Source of the DNA: Kribbella jejuensis | GTDB lineage: Bacteria > Actinomycetota > Actinomycetes > Propionibacteriales > Kribbellaceae | Assembly (NCBI RefSeq): GCF_006715085.1 | Contig: NZ_VFMM01000001.1 | Span: 2,914,001-2,978,000, forward strand | Length of the DNA stretch: 64,000 nucleotides | Direction: 5' to 3' | In this document: positions 57,855 through 64,000 of the stretch, in pieces | Position numbering within the stretch: the stretch's first letter is position 1 | How the letters are laid out: the number at the start of each line of letters is the position of its first letter | The notes under the pieces: model-generated | Told to the model about the DNA's origin: nothing | What the model saw: only the letters and a program-made list of their open reading frames with translations | Database searches by the model: none | Translations under genes and position numbers: made by a program

Positions 57855-58769
57855 TTATGCTCGCCAATCCGTGGCGAAGGCGCGCGCTGGGTTGTTGCGG
57901 AACACGTTGTCGGCAACTTCCGCACCGAAGTACTGCGTGATCCGCGGACGGAGGTGGGTGAGCAGGTAGGGCATTCCCGGACCTTCGCCGGTCGACGCGC
58001 GGGCGCGGGCGGTCGTGGTGTCGCCGCCGAGCAGCAGGCTGTCACCGTACCCGGCGTCGATGAGCGCGGCGAGGCAATCCATCAGTCGCGGATCGGTCGC
58101 GTTGTTCGCCCGCGACGGTCCGTCGAAGGCCAGCCAGGCGCCGCGCCGCGCCAGCTCGAGGTGCGCGCGGTGGTCCGGAAACCGGTTGAGGTGCCCGAGG
58201 ACGACGGCGGCCGGGTGGACGTCGAGTCGGTCGACGAGCAGATCGAGTACGGCGTCCGCGGCGGAGCCGAGCTCGTGGTGTACGGCGATCGGCGCGTTCG
58301 TCGCGTGATGGGCCTCGGCGGCGGCGCGCATGACGTGCTCGGCGTGCGCGTCGAGGATGTGGAAACCGCCGGCGATCTTGATCAGGCCGGCGCGGATCTG
58401 GGTGTCGCCGATTCCGGTCGTCAGCTCGCGGACGAAGATCTCCGCGAGCTCGTCGTGGATCTTGTCGACGTACCCGTCGGGGTAGTGCTCCCGCCGGTGC
58501 AGACCGGTCGCCGCGACGATCGCGACCCCCGTGCTGGTCGAGATCCCGGGCAGCAGGTCGGCACGCCGGTTCAGCCCGTGCGGAGTCCACTGCACGATCG
58601 CCTGCCCACCGGCGTCCGCAAACGCCCGCACCTCGGCAACCGCACCCGCCTCGTCATCAAGCTCCTGGTCCTCCGGCAACGCCGCAGACCGGAAGAACAG
58701 ATGATCGTGCGAGTCGGTCACCCCGAGCGCACCCGGCACGAGATCGTTCAGCACCGTACGGATCCGCAT
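57855..58769 (-). CDS. phosphotriesterase-family (PTE-like) metal hydrolase
   Basis: A 304-residue binuclear TIM-barrel amidohydrolase. Metal ligands are H21-x-H23 (TDSHDHLFF), the bridging lysine K131 (GLIKIAGG), H164/H165 (AVHHELG), H193 (VLGHLNRFPDH) and D250 (LLGGDTT). This matches the phosphotriesterase/lactonase family, whose natural substrates are mostly lactones or phosphorylated sugar lactones. The first ATG at 58769 is used; a TTG one codon earlier is possible. It is followed by a DUF1304 gene. No transporter is adjacent, so the substrate stays open. Confidence 0.86.
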   Translation of the reverse strand: MRIRTVLNDLVPGALGVTDSHDHLFFRSAALPEDQELDDEAGAVAEVRAFADAGGQAIVQWTPHGLNRRADLLPGISTSTGVAIVAATGLHRREHYPDGYVDKIHDELAEIFVRELTTGIGDTQIRAGLIKIAGGFHILDAHAEHVMRAAAEAHHATNAPIAVHHELGSAADAVLDLLVDRLDVHPAAVVLGHLNRFPDHRAHLELARRGAWLAFDGPSRANNATDPRLMDCLAALIDAGYGDSLLLGGDTTTARARASTGEGPGMPYLLTHLRPRITQYFGAEVADNVFRNNPARAFATDWRA

Positions 58770-58807
58770 CAATACCCCTCACTCACCCAACACACCCCCC
58801 AAACGGT

Positions 58808-58861
58808 AACCCGCCACGTCTCGCTCTGCGCGAACGAACGACGAGAGGAGACGGTGACGGG
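58808..58861 (-). terminator. long imperfect hairpin after the helicase gene
   Basis: ACCCGCCACGTCTCGCTCT pairs with AGAGGAGACGGTGACGGGT with a bulge and one or two mismatches, around a 16-base loop. It is 9 bases after the helicase stop codon and precedes the phosphotriesterase gene, so it acts as a terminator between them. Confidence 0.7.
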
Positions 58862-58869
58862 TGGGTGGG

Positions 58870-60474
58870 TTAGGCGGCTTGTTGGTTGGCGGGGCGGCGG
58901 CGGGTGCGGCGGGAAGGGCGGCGGCTCGGGGTGCCGGAGCGTGCGGCGTCTGCCCGGCTGCCTTCGGAGCGGCGCGCCTCGGACGGGCGTCCGTTCGTCT
59001 CGGATCGGGTGGCGGCCGGCCGCCTGCCCGAGCGTGAGCCGCCCGAGCGTGAGCTGCCCGAGCTGCGCTTGCCGGTGGACTGCCCGGTGACGGGCTCCTT
59101 GACCGACGGGGCGACGTAGGTGCGGTCGCCCGGAGCCAGCTCGGTGAGCAGCGGGTGGGTGGCGTCGAGTTTGGTGATCGTCGGGGCGATGCCCGCCTTG
59201 CGGGTCAGGTCGCGGACGTCGCGGACCTGGTCGTCGGTCATCAGCGTGACGACGGTGCCCTCGGCACCGGCGCGGGCCGTGCGGCCCGAGCGGTGCAGGT
59301 ACGCCTTGTGCTCGACCGGCGGGTCAGCGTGGATGACCAGCGTGACACCGTCGACGTGGATCCCACGGGCCGCGATGTCGGTCGCGACCAGCGTCCGCGC
59401 CGTACCGTCCGAGAACGCCTCCAGGTTCCGCGTCCGCGCACCCTGCGACAGGTTTCCGTGCAGCTCGACGGCGGGCACGCCCTGGGCGATCAGCTTCTTC
59501 GTCAGCGCCTTCGCGCCGTACTTCGTCCGCGTGAACACCAGCGAACGACCCGGCGCCGCGGTCAGGTCGACGAGCACCGGGAGCCGCGCGTCGGACTGAA
59601 CGTGCAGGACGTGGTGCGTCATCCGCGCGACCGGCGACCGCGCCGAGTCCACGCTGTGCGTGATCGGATCGGTCATGAACCGACGGACCAGTACGTCGAC
59701 ACCGGCGTCCAGCGTGGCCGAGAACAGCAACCGCTGCGCGTCGGCCGGGGTCTGCTCGAGAATCCGGCGTACCGCGGGCAGGAAGCCGAGGTCGGCCATG
59801 TGGTCGGCCTCGTCGAGCACGGTGATCTCGACCGCACCGAGCTTCGCGTGCCCGGCCTGGACGTGGTCCTCGAGGCGGCCCGGGCAGGCGACGACGATGT
59901 CGGCGCCCTTGCGCAGGCCGGTGATCTGCGGGCCGTGACCGACCCCGCCGAAGATCGTCATCGAACGCAGACCGAGCTTGTCGGCCAGCGGTGCGATCGA
60001 CGCCTGGATCTGGGTCGCGAGCTCCCGCGTCGGCGCGAGGATCAGCGCCCGCGGGTGGTTCGGCCGGCGCTTCGTAGTGGACGCCGCGAGCCGCGCGAGA
60101 ACGGGCAGCACGAACGCGTACGTCTTGCCGGAGCCGGTGCGGCCACGACCGAGAACGTCCTTGCCGGCCAGCGAATCCGGCAACGTGGCCGCCTGGATCG
60201 GGAACGGCTTGGTCACGCCGGCCGCAGCCAGCGCGGTGACCAGAGCGGAAGGTACGCCGAGGTCCGCGAACGTACGGTTGTCATCGGCAACTGTCTCGAC
60301 GACGTCGTCGCCGAGGGTCTCCAGATCGTTGCTCACAGCAACCTCAACGCGACCGGCGGACTGCTGGTTGCGAGCGGCACCGGTACGGCGCCGGCGGCGC
60401 GGACGCGCCGCACCGGTTGTGGACGTGCTGGTCTGGGACGTGGGGTGGTTGTGCGTGGGGCGGCGGGCCGCCAT
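58870..60474 (-). CDS. DEAD-box ATP-dependent RNA helicase
   Basis: A 534-residue helicase of the RhlE/CsdA type. Motifs in order are Q (FADLG and PFPIQAATLP), I (GRTGSGKT), Ia (APTRELATQI), Ib (ACPGRL), II (DEAD), III (SAT), then IV-VI (VFTRTK, ATDIAARGIHVDGV, HRSGRTARAG). It unwinds RNA in ribosome assembly or decay, often under cold stress. Both ends are extended: 48 Arg/Thr-rich residues at the N-terminus and about 90 Ser/Arg/Gly-rich ones at the C-terminus, typical RNA-binding tails. It has a leader of about 150 bp and stands alone. Confidence 0.93.
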   Translation of the reverse strand: MAARRPTHNHPTSQTSTSTTGAARPRRRRRTGAARNQQSAGRVEVAVSNDLETLGDDVVETVADDNRTFADLGVPSALVTALAAAGVTKPFPIQAATLPDSLAGKDVLGRGRTGSGKTYAFVLPVLARLAASTTKRRPNHPRALILAPTRELATQIQASIAPLADKLGLRSMTIFGGVGHGPQITGLRKGADIVVACPGRLEDHVQAGHAKLGAVEITVLDEADHMADLGFLPAVRRILEQTPADAQRLLFSATLDAGVDVLVRRFMTDPITHSVDSARSPVARMTHHVLHVQSDARLPVLVDLTAAPGRSLVFTRTKYGAKALTKKLIAQGVPAVELHGNLSQGARTRNLEAFSDGTARTLVATDIAARGIHVDGVTLVIHADPPVEHKAYLHRSGRTARAGAEGTVVTLMTDDQVRDVRDLTRKAGIAPTITKLDATHPLLTELAPGDRTYVAPSVKEPVTGQSTGKRSSGSSRSGGSRSGRRPAATRSETNGRPSEARRSEGSRADAARSGTPSRRPSRRTRRRPANQQAA

Positions 60475-60672
60475 AGAAGTACTCCAAAAGATCGGGGGTC
60501 GTCCTGCCCGGCGCGGCCGGTGCGGCCGCGGCGCGTGGTGGTCGACTGCTGGCGCAAGGTGTTTGCGCGCACCGGCCCGAGGCAGAACTGGGCGGGCCGT
60601 CGAGACCAGTTTACGGCATCAACCGGACCAACCCGCCCGATATTCCACCCGGCCCTCCCTAAACTGCTGCCT

Positions 60673-61182
60673 GTGACGGAACAGTTTCGGGTCGACCCGC
60701 CCACGGACGCCGACGAACGCACGCTGCTGCAGGGCTTTCTCGACTACCACCGCGGGACGCTCCTGTGGAAAGTGTCGAATCTCTCCACCGAGCAGCTGAC
60801 CGAGCGCGCGGTCGATCCGTCCAGCATGTCGCTGATCGGTCTGGTCCGGCATCTGGGCGAGGTCGAGAAGTACTGGTTCCACCGCGCGCTGGCCGGCCAC
60901 GACTCGCCTCCGAAGTACTGGACCGCCGAACACCCCGACGGCGACTTCGACCTGGTCAGCCCGGAGCAGGCCGAACAGGACATCGCCGACTACCGCGAGA
61001 TCGTCCGCCGGTCCGACGAACTCGCCGCGAGCCACTCGCTCGACAGTACGTTCATCCGCCCCGGCCACGACGGACCGTACTCGGTCCGCTACCTCTACAT
61101 CCATATGATCGAGGAGTACTCGCGCCACAACGGCCACGCCGACCTGCTCCGCGAACGCATCGACGGCTCGACCGGCGAGTAG
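60673..61182 (+). CDS. DUF664/DinB-fold protein
   Basis: A 169-residue four-helix-bundle protein of the DUF664 branch, paralogous in type to that at 36396. The metal-site histidines are in GLVRHLGEVEKYWFHRAL and in HMIEEYSRHNGHADLLRERI. These proteins are thought to be metal-dependent small-thiol transferases, but most have no known substrate. The GTG at 60673 gives the standard N-terminus; the long upstream open frame belongs to the antisense of the helicase. It ends 3 bp before the convergent TetR gene. Confidence 0.83.
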   Translation: MTEQFRVDPPTDADERTLLQGFLDYHRGTLLWKVSNLSTEQLTERAVDPSSMSLIGLVRHLGEVEKYWFHRALAGHDSPPKYWTAEHPDGDFDLVSPEQAEQDIADYREIVRRSDELAASHSLDSTFIRPGHDGPYSVRYLYIHMIEEYSRHNGHADLLRERIDGSTGE

Positions 61183-61184
61183 AA

Positions 61185-61853
61185 CTACGGCTTGACCGAG
61201 CGGATCAGCCCGACGAGATCGTTGGTCACGCCGCGCACACCCGGGATCCGGGTCAACCGGAGCAGCCGGTCCACGAGCGGTACGGCGCGGTCGATCAGCG
61301 TGCGCGTACGGCGTACGTCGTCGGACTGGTCGTGGACCCAGAACAGCACGATCCCCATCTGCAAAAGCCAGAGCAGCTCGGGCAGTTCGGACCGCAGCTC
61401 CGCGGGCACTTTCAGATCCGACCCGTCGACGACCCGGCGGAAGATCTCCACGCTCGCGTCCCGCGCCGGGCGGGACTCCTCACTGAAGGGCGAGAGTGGA
61501 CTACGAGGATCGGCAGCCGTCTTGAAGAATGTCCCCGCGAACTCGTGGTACGGCGCGGCGACGTCCAGCCAGGCCCGCAGTACGCCGACCATGCGCGGAA
61601 CGAACGCCGTCTCGGTGGCGAGTACGGACTCGACCGCCTCGCGGTGCTGGTGCTGCAGCAGGTCGTAGTACGCCTGCATCAGGTGGTCCTTGGAACCGTA
61701 GTAGTAGTACGCGTTCCCGACCGAGACGCCCGCCTCGGTGGCGATCGCACGCATCGTGGTCTTCCCGTACCCCTGCTCGCGGAACAACCGCAACGCGGTG
61801 GACAGGATCAGCTCACGCGTCTGCTCGCCCTTCGCGGTCGCACCGTCCGTCAC
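61185..61853 (-). CDS. TetR-family transcriptional regulator
   Basis: A 222-residue repressor. The HTH is at residues about 12-58 (RELILSTALRLFREQGYGKT, MRAIATEAGVSVGNAYYYYG) and the rest is a helical ligand domain of about 150 residues (LWLLQMGIVLFWVHDQSDD near its end). The GTG at 61853 is chosen; another GTG at 61871 is possible but its GGAGG overlaps it. The start lies inside the upstream DCC-type gene, so three genes (62674 to 61185) form one overlapping operon, and the regulator probably binds the two TTGAAC palindromes in front of it. Confidence 0.88.
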   Translation of the reverse strand: MTDGATAKGEQTRELILSTALRLFREQGYGKTTMRAIATEAGVSVGNAYYYYGSKDHLMQAYYDLLQHQHREAVESVLATETAFVPRMVGVLRAWLDVAAPYHEFAGTFFKTAADPRSPLSPFSEESRPARDASVEIFRRVVDGSDLKVPAELRSELPELLWLLQMGIVLFWVHDQSDDVRRTRTLIDRAVPLVDRLLRLTRIPGVRGVTNDLVGLIRSVKP

Positions 61854-62235
61854 ACCCGTCAGCGTAATCACCTCCAGTCAACCGCCGCAGTCCAGCCGCC
61901 ACCTGCACCATCGCCCGCGCGACCGGCCGCATCGCCGGACTCGCCAGCCGTACCGCGGTATGCCTGTGCTCCCCCGTGGCCCACAGGCAGACGATCCACG
62001 CCCGGTCCCCCACGTATACGGACCCGTCGTCGGCAACCACGGTGATGTCCCGCAACGTCGCCGCGTGGTCGAGCGCGGGATAGAGCGCCCGCGCGTACGC
62101 CGACCCCGCCGCGACGAACCGCAACCGCACCACCCCGCCGTACCCGTCCGGCGCCGGCCGCTGCCCTGCGAGCCAGTCCTTGAACCGGCGGCAGAGCGGG
62201 CACCCAGCGTCGTACAGCACCGTCAGTTCACGCAT
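61813..62235 (-). CDS. DCC-family thiol-disulfide protein (DUF393)
   Basis: A 140-residue thioredoxin-like protein. The defining motif YDAGCPLCRRFKDWLAG (D-x-x-C-x-x-C) is at residues 8-24. Later, YPALDHAATLRDITVVADDG and YVGDRAWIVCLWATG fit the DUF393/DCC family, predicted thiol-disulfide oxidoreductases without a known partner. Its ATG overlaps the upstream membrane-protein gene by 8 bp, and its 3' end overlaps the TetR gene by about 40 bp. The C-terminal tail has a third and fourth cysteine (DGCDGRC). Confidence 0.85.
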   Translation of the reverse strand: MRELTVLYDAGCPLCRRFKDWLAGQRPAPDGYGGVVRLRFVAAGSAYARALYPALDHAATLRDITVVADDGSVYVGDRAWIVCLWATGEHRHTAVRLASPAMRPVARAMVQVAAGLRRLTGGDYADGCDGRCDREGRADA

Positions 62236-62674
62236 GCTCGATCGGCCACATCGGCGGCTGCCCACCCACGAAGCCAGGGCCCTGGACGGTGTCGTTCGGC
62301 GGCACCGGCGGCCGCGTCATCGTGTCGAGCTTGCTCCGGTTGCGGATCTTGTTGAAGATCCACACGTTCGTCAGGTGTACGACCCCGAGCACGAGCATGA
62401 CGATCCCGAGCTTCACGCTGAGCTGCTCGAAGATCCCGCTGGCGTTCTCGACCCCGGTCCCGCTGCGCAGGAACAGCGTCACGAACCCGAGGTTGAGCAG
62501 GTAGAACCCGACCACCAGCAGCCGGTTCACCGCATCCGCGATGTCCTCGTTCCCGTGGAACACGTCGACCAGGAAGATCCGCCCGTACCGGCTCAGCGTC
62601 CGGGCCACCCAGACGGTCAGCGGCACCGCGATCAGCAGGTAGAGCAGGTACGTCGTGACTGTCAGATCCATCAT
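62228..62674 (-). CDS. four-helix integral membrane protein of unknown function
   Basis: A 148-residue protein with hydrophobic segments at about 5-22, 50-68, and 83-103, and a conserved FLVDVFHGNEDIADAVNRLL loop between the first two. The C-terminus (DTMTRPPVPPNDTVQGPG) is proline-rich and cytosolic. It is first in the operon with the DCC protein and a TetR regulator. It starts at ATG 62674 or the ATG one codon later; frames upstream lie in the operator region. Coupling with a thiol-disulfide protein suggests a membrane redox function, which is only a guess. Confidence 0.75.
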   Translation of the reverse strand: MMDLTVTTYLLYLLIAVPLTVWVARTLSRYGRIFLVDVFHGNEDIADAVNRLLVVGFYLLNLGFVTLFLRSGTGVENASGIFEQLSVKLGIVMLVLGVVHLTNVWIFNKIRNRSKLDTMTRPPVPPNDTVQGPGFVGGQPPMWPIEHA

Positions 62675-62686
62675 CCACCCCACATC

Positions 62687-62746
62687 TTGAACACGTTCAA
62701 ATCTCTGATACCGCTGACCGTACGGCAATCTTTTGAACATGTTCAA
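62687..62746. promoter_or_regulatory. two TTGAAC palindromes between divergent units
   Basis: TTGAACACGTTCAA (62687-62700) has perfect 6-bp arms and TTGAACATGTTCAA (62733-62746) is a fully perfect 14-bp palindrome; centres are 46 bp apart. They lie in the 107-bp gap between the membrane protein-DCC-TetR operon and the amidohydrolase gene. Sites of this type suit TetR dimers, and the TetR gene in the operon is the natural candidate. Confidence 0.78.
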
Positions 62747-62781
62747 GTCGGCCTCGACGTGATCTGGGGCACGATGGAGCC

Positions 62782-63819
62782 ATGACGACCTGGGTCTTCG
62801 AAGGAACCGTCCTCCCCAGCGGAGACACCACCCGCCTGACCTTCGGCGCGACCACGGACGGAGAACCACTGCCCGGCCGGTACGCCGTACCGGGCCTGGT
62901 CGACTCGCACTGTCATCTGACCTTGGCCGCGACTCCGGACGGACCGGTCCCGCGCGGCGAGGACTTCGCCGCCGAGCGACTGACCGAGCTGGCCGAGGCC
63001 GGCGTCAGTGCGCTCCGGGACGTCGGCGGCAATCGTGACGTCACGCTCCGGCTGGCGCGCTCCGCGGACGACGGGCGCCCGCTCGTACTCGCGGCCGGCC
63101 GTTTCCTCGCACCGGCCGGAGTGTACTTCCCGCGGGCGTACGAGCCGGTCGCGCCCGAGGATCTGCTGGCGGCCGTCGAGGCCGAGATCGCCGACGGCGC
63201 GACCTGGCTGAAGCTCGTCGGCGACTTCCCCGAAGTCGGCCCGGACGGCCCGATCCGGGGCAGCAAGATCAGCCCGACGTACGACCTCGACCTGGTCGCG
63301 GCGATGCTCGAGCTCGCGCACTCGCGCAACGCCCGCGTCGCCGCGCACGTCAACACCGACCATGTGACCGGCCTGATCCAGGCGGGGATCGACTCGGTCG
63401 AACACGGTACGGCGCTCACCGAGCAGGACCTGGAGGTACTCGGCGCCCGCGGCGGCGCGTGGACGCCGACGTTGTGCGCCTCGGTCAGCCCGAGCCCGGA
63501 CGAGACCCCCGAGCAGAGGGCCCGCCGCGAGGAGCGGTCGGCGTACCTCGCGTCGATCCTCCCGCTCGCCGAGCGGTACGGCGTCCGCGTACTGACCGGG
63601 TCCGACGTGGTCGGCACGGTCGCGGGCGAGATCGACATGCTGGTCAAGCACGGGCTGTCCGTCGAGCAGGCGATCACCGCCGCGTCGACGGGCGCGCAGG
63701 AGTACCTCGGACTGAGCGGCGCGGGCAACCTCGTCACGTACGACGCGGACCCCCGCGAGCATCCCGGCGTACTGGCGCAACCGGCGGCGGTCGTCCTCAA
63801 CCACCGGCGGATCGCGTGA
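62782..63819 (+). CDS. amidohydrolase-family metal enzyme
   Basis: A 345-residue TIM-barrel amidohydrolase of the imidazolonepropionase/prolidase-like type. Metal ligands are H-x-H in GLVDSHCHLTLAAT (residues 38-51), a lysine in TWLKLVGD, histidines in AAHVNTDH and VEHGTAL, and aspartate in LTGSDVVG. The N-terminal beta domain is short. It is divergent from a TetR-controlled operon, with shared palindromes, so it is probably induced by the same ligand. Coupled by a 4-bp GTGA overlap to an NTF2-like gene. Substrate unknown. Confidence 0.86.
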   Translation: MTTWVFEGTVLPSGDTTRLTFGATTDGEPLPGRYAVPGLVDSHCHLTLAATPDGPVPRGEDFAAERLTELAEAGVSALRDVGGNRDVTLRLARSADDGRPLVLAAGRFLAPAGVYFPRAYEPVAPEDLLAAVEAEIADGATWLKLVGDFPEVGPDGPIRGSKISPTYDLDLVAAMLELAHSRNARVAAHVNTDHVTGLIQAGIDSVEHGTALTEQDLEVLGARGGAWTPTLCASVSPSPDETPEQRARREERSAYLASILPLAERYGVRVLTGSDVVGTVAGEIDMLVKHGLSVEQAITAASTGAQEYLGLSGAGNLVTYDADPREHPGVLAQPAAVVLNHRRIA

Positions 63820-64000
63820 AGGAGAAGGACCTCGACCGCTGGGTGCAGAAGTACCGGAAGGCGTGGGAGAGCAACGATCCGAAGGACATCGCGGCGCTCT
63901 GGACCGATGACGCGGCCTGGTACCGGCGCCCCGACGAGCCGGCCGTGGTCGGTCAGGAGGCGATCGTCGACGCCTGGCTGGAGATCGCGGACGCGCCGGG
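63816..64000 (+). CDS. NTF2/SnoaL-like protein, truncated by window edge
   Basis: The frame begins at GTG 63816 inside the amidohydrolase stop (GTGA) and continues to the end of the window, 61 complete codons. The sequence DLDRWVQKYRKAWESNDPKD, IAALWTDDAAWYRRPDEPAV and VGQEAIVDAWLEIAD is the standard first half of a SnoaL/NTF2-like domain (helix, A-x-L-(F/W)-x-x-D-A, G-x-x-A-I-x-x-x-W). Such proteins are small isomerases, cyclases or ligand-binding proteins. The start is too close to the edge for the full length to be known. Confidence 0.8.
   Translation, partial: MKEKDLDRWVQKYRKAWESNDPKDIAALWTDDAAWYRRPDEPAVVGQEAIVDAWLEIADAP

Overview
The window is high-GC DNA with many GTG and some TTG starts, dense gene packing and long antisense shadow frames, which points to an actinomycete. 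The gene content (a DinB2-like polymerase, an MprAB-PepD stress module, a two-subunit 2-oxo-acid dehydrogenase, several sugar-catabolic clusters with GntR regulators, cbtBA under a cobalamin riboswitch) and the recurrent GTAC-rich codon style suggest Kribbella or a close relative in the Nocardioidales. That genus call is inference; no 16S or other marker is present. I see no rRNA, tRNA, CRISPR array, prophage or conjugation apparatus.

Layout. 0-4.9 kb: an XRE regulator, cutA, a DMT-type permease, an unknown CxCGxxGC protein and a merR-SDR pair. 4.9-9.0 kb: an E1alpha-E1beta-E2 branched-chain-type dehydrogenase operon ending in a strong hairpin. 9.0-12.3 kb: an EamA permease, a secreted protein built of two 70-residue repeats, then 1.3 kb without genes but full of short repeats and hairpins. 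12.3-18.2 kb: an aminotransferase, a dimethylargininase-like enzyme with an upstream palindrome, a three-domain cell-wall hydrolase with a membrane-anchored partner, and a frameshifted IS110-type element. 18.2-27.8 kb: an eight-gene, translationally coupled sugar operon (secreted propeller-like protein, GntR regulator, ABC importer, SDR, glucarate-dehydratase-like enolase, glycosidase) whose promoter and operator appear to lie directly on the first start codon.

27.8-36.4 kb: a small four-helix membrane protein, a low-molecular-weight phosphatase, a PPi-type phosphofructokinase, an Lrp gene broken by a 4-bp repeat expansion beside an EamA permease, a formamidase-type amidase, then mprA-mprB-pepD with 11-bp phased direct repeats before both mprA and pepD. 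36.4-42.4 kb: DUF664, pirin, rhamnose mutarotase, a penicillin-binding lipoprotein, a thioesterase, a GNAT remnant, and a divergent hydrolase/NmrA pair that shares two palindromic operators. 42.6-47.5 kb: an ABC exporter of the paired ABC-2 type, DinB2-like polymerase and a Fic protein whose start codon abuts a 30-bp inverted repeat.

47.5-52.2 kb: a fuconate-type catabolic cluster (lactonase-like amidohydrolase, enolase-superfamily dehydratase, GntR regulator, FAH-family hydrolase). 52.2-55.9 kb: a DUF1023-type hydrolase followed by two paralogous small genes, then the riboswitch-controlled cbtB-cbtA-phosphatase operon. 55.9-64 kb: an MFS exporter, DUF1304, a phosphotriesterase-like enzyme, a DEAD-box helicase, a second DUF664 protein, and a TetR operon facing an amidohydrolase across two TTGAAC palindromes. 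The last gene, an NTF2-like protein, runs off the right edge. Most regulatory calls rest on exact inverted or direct repeats that I read by eye and have not been tested.
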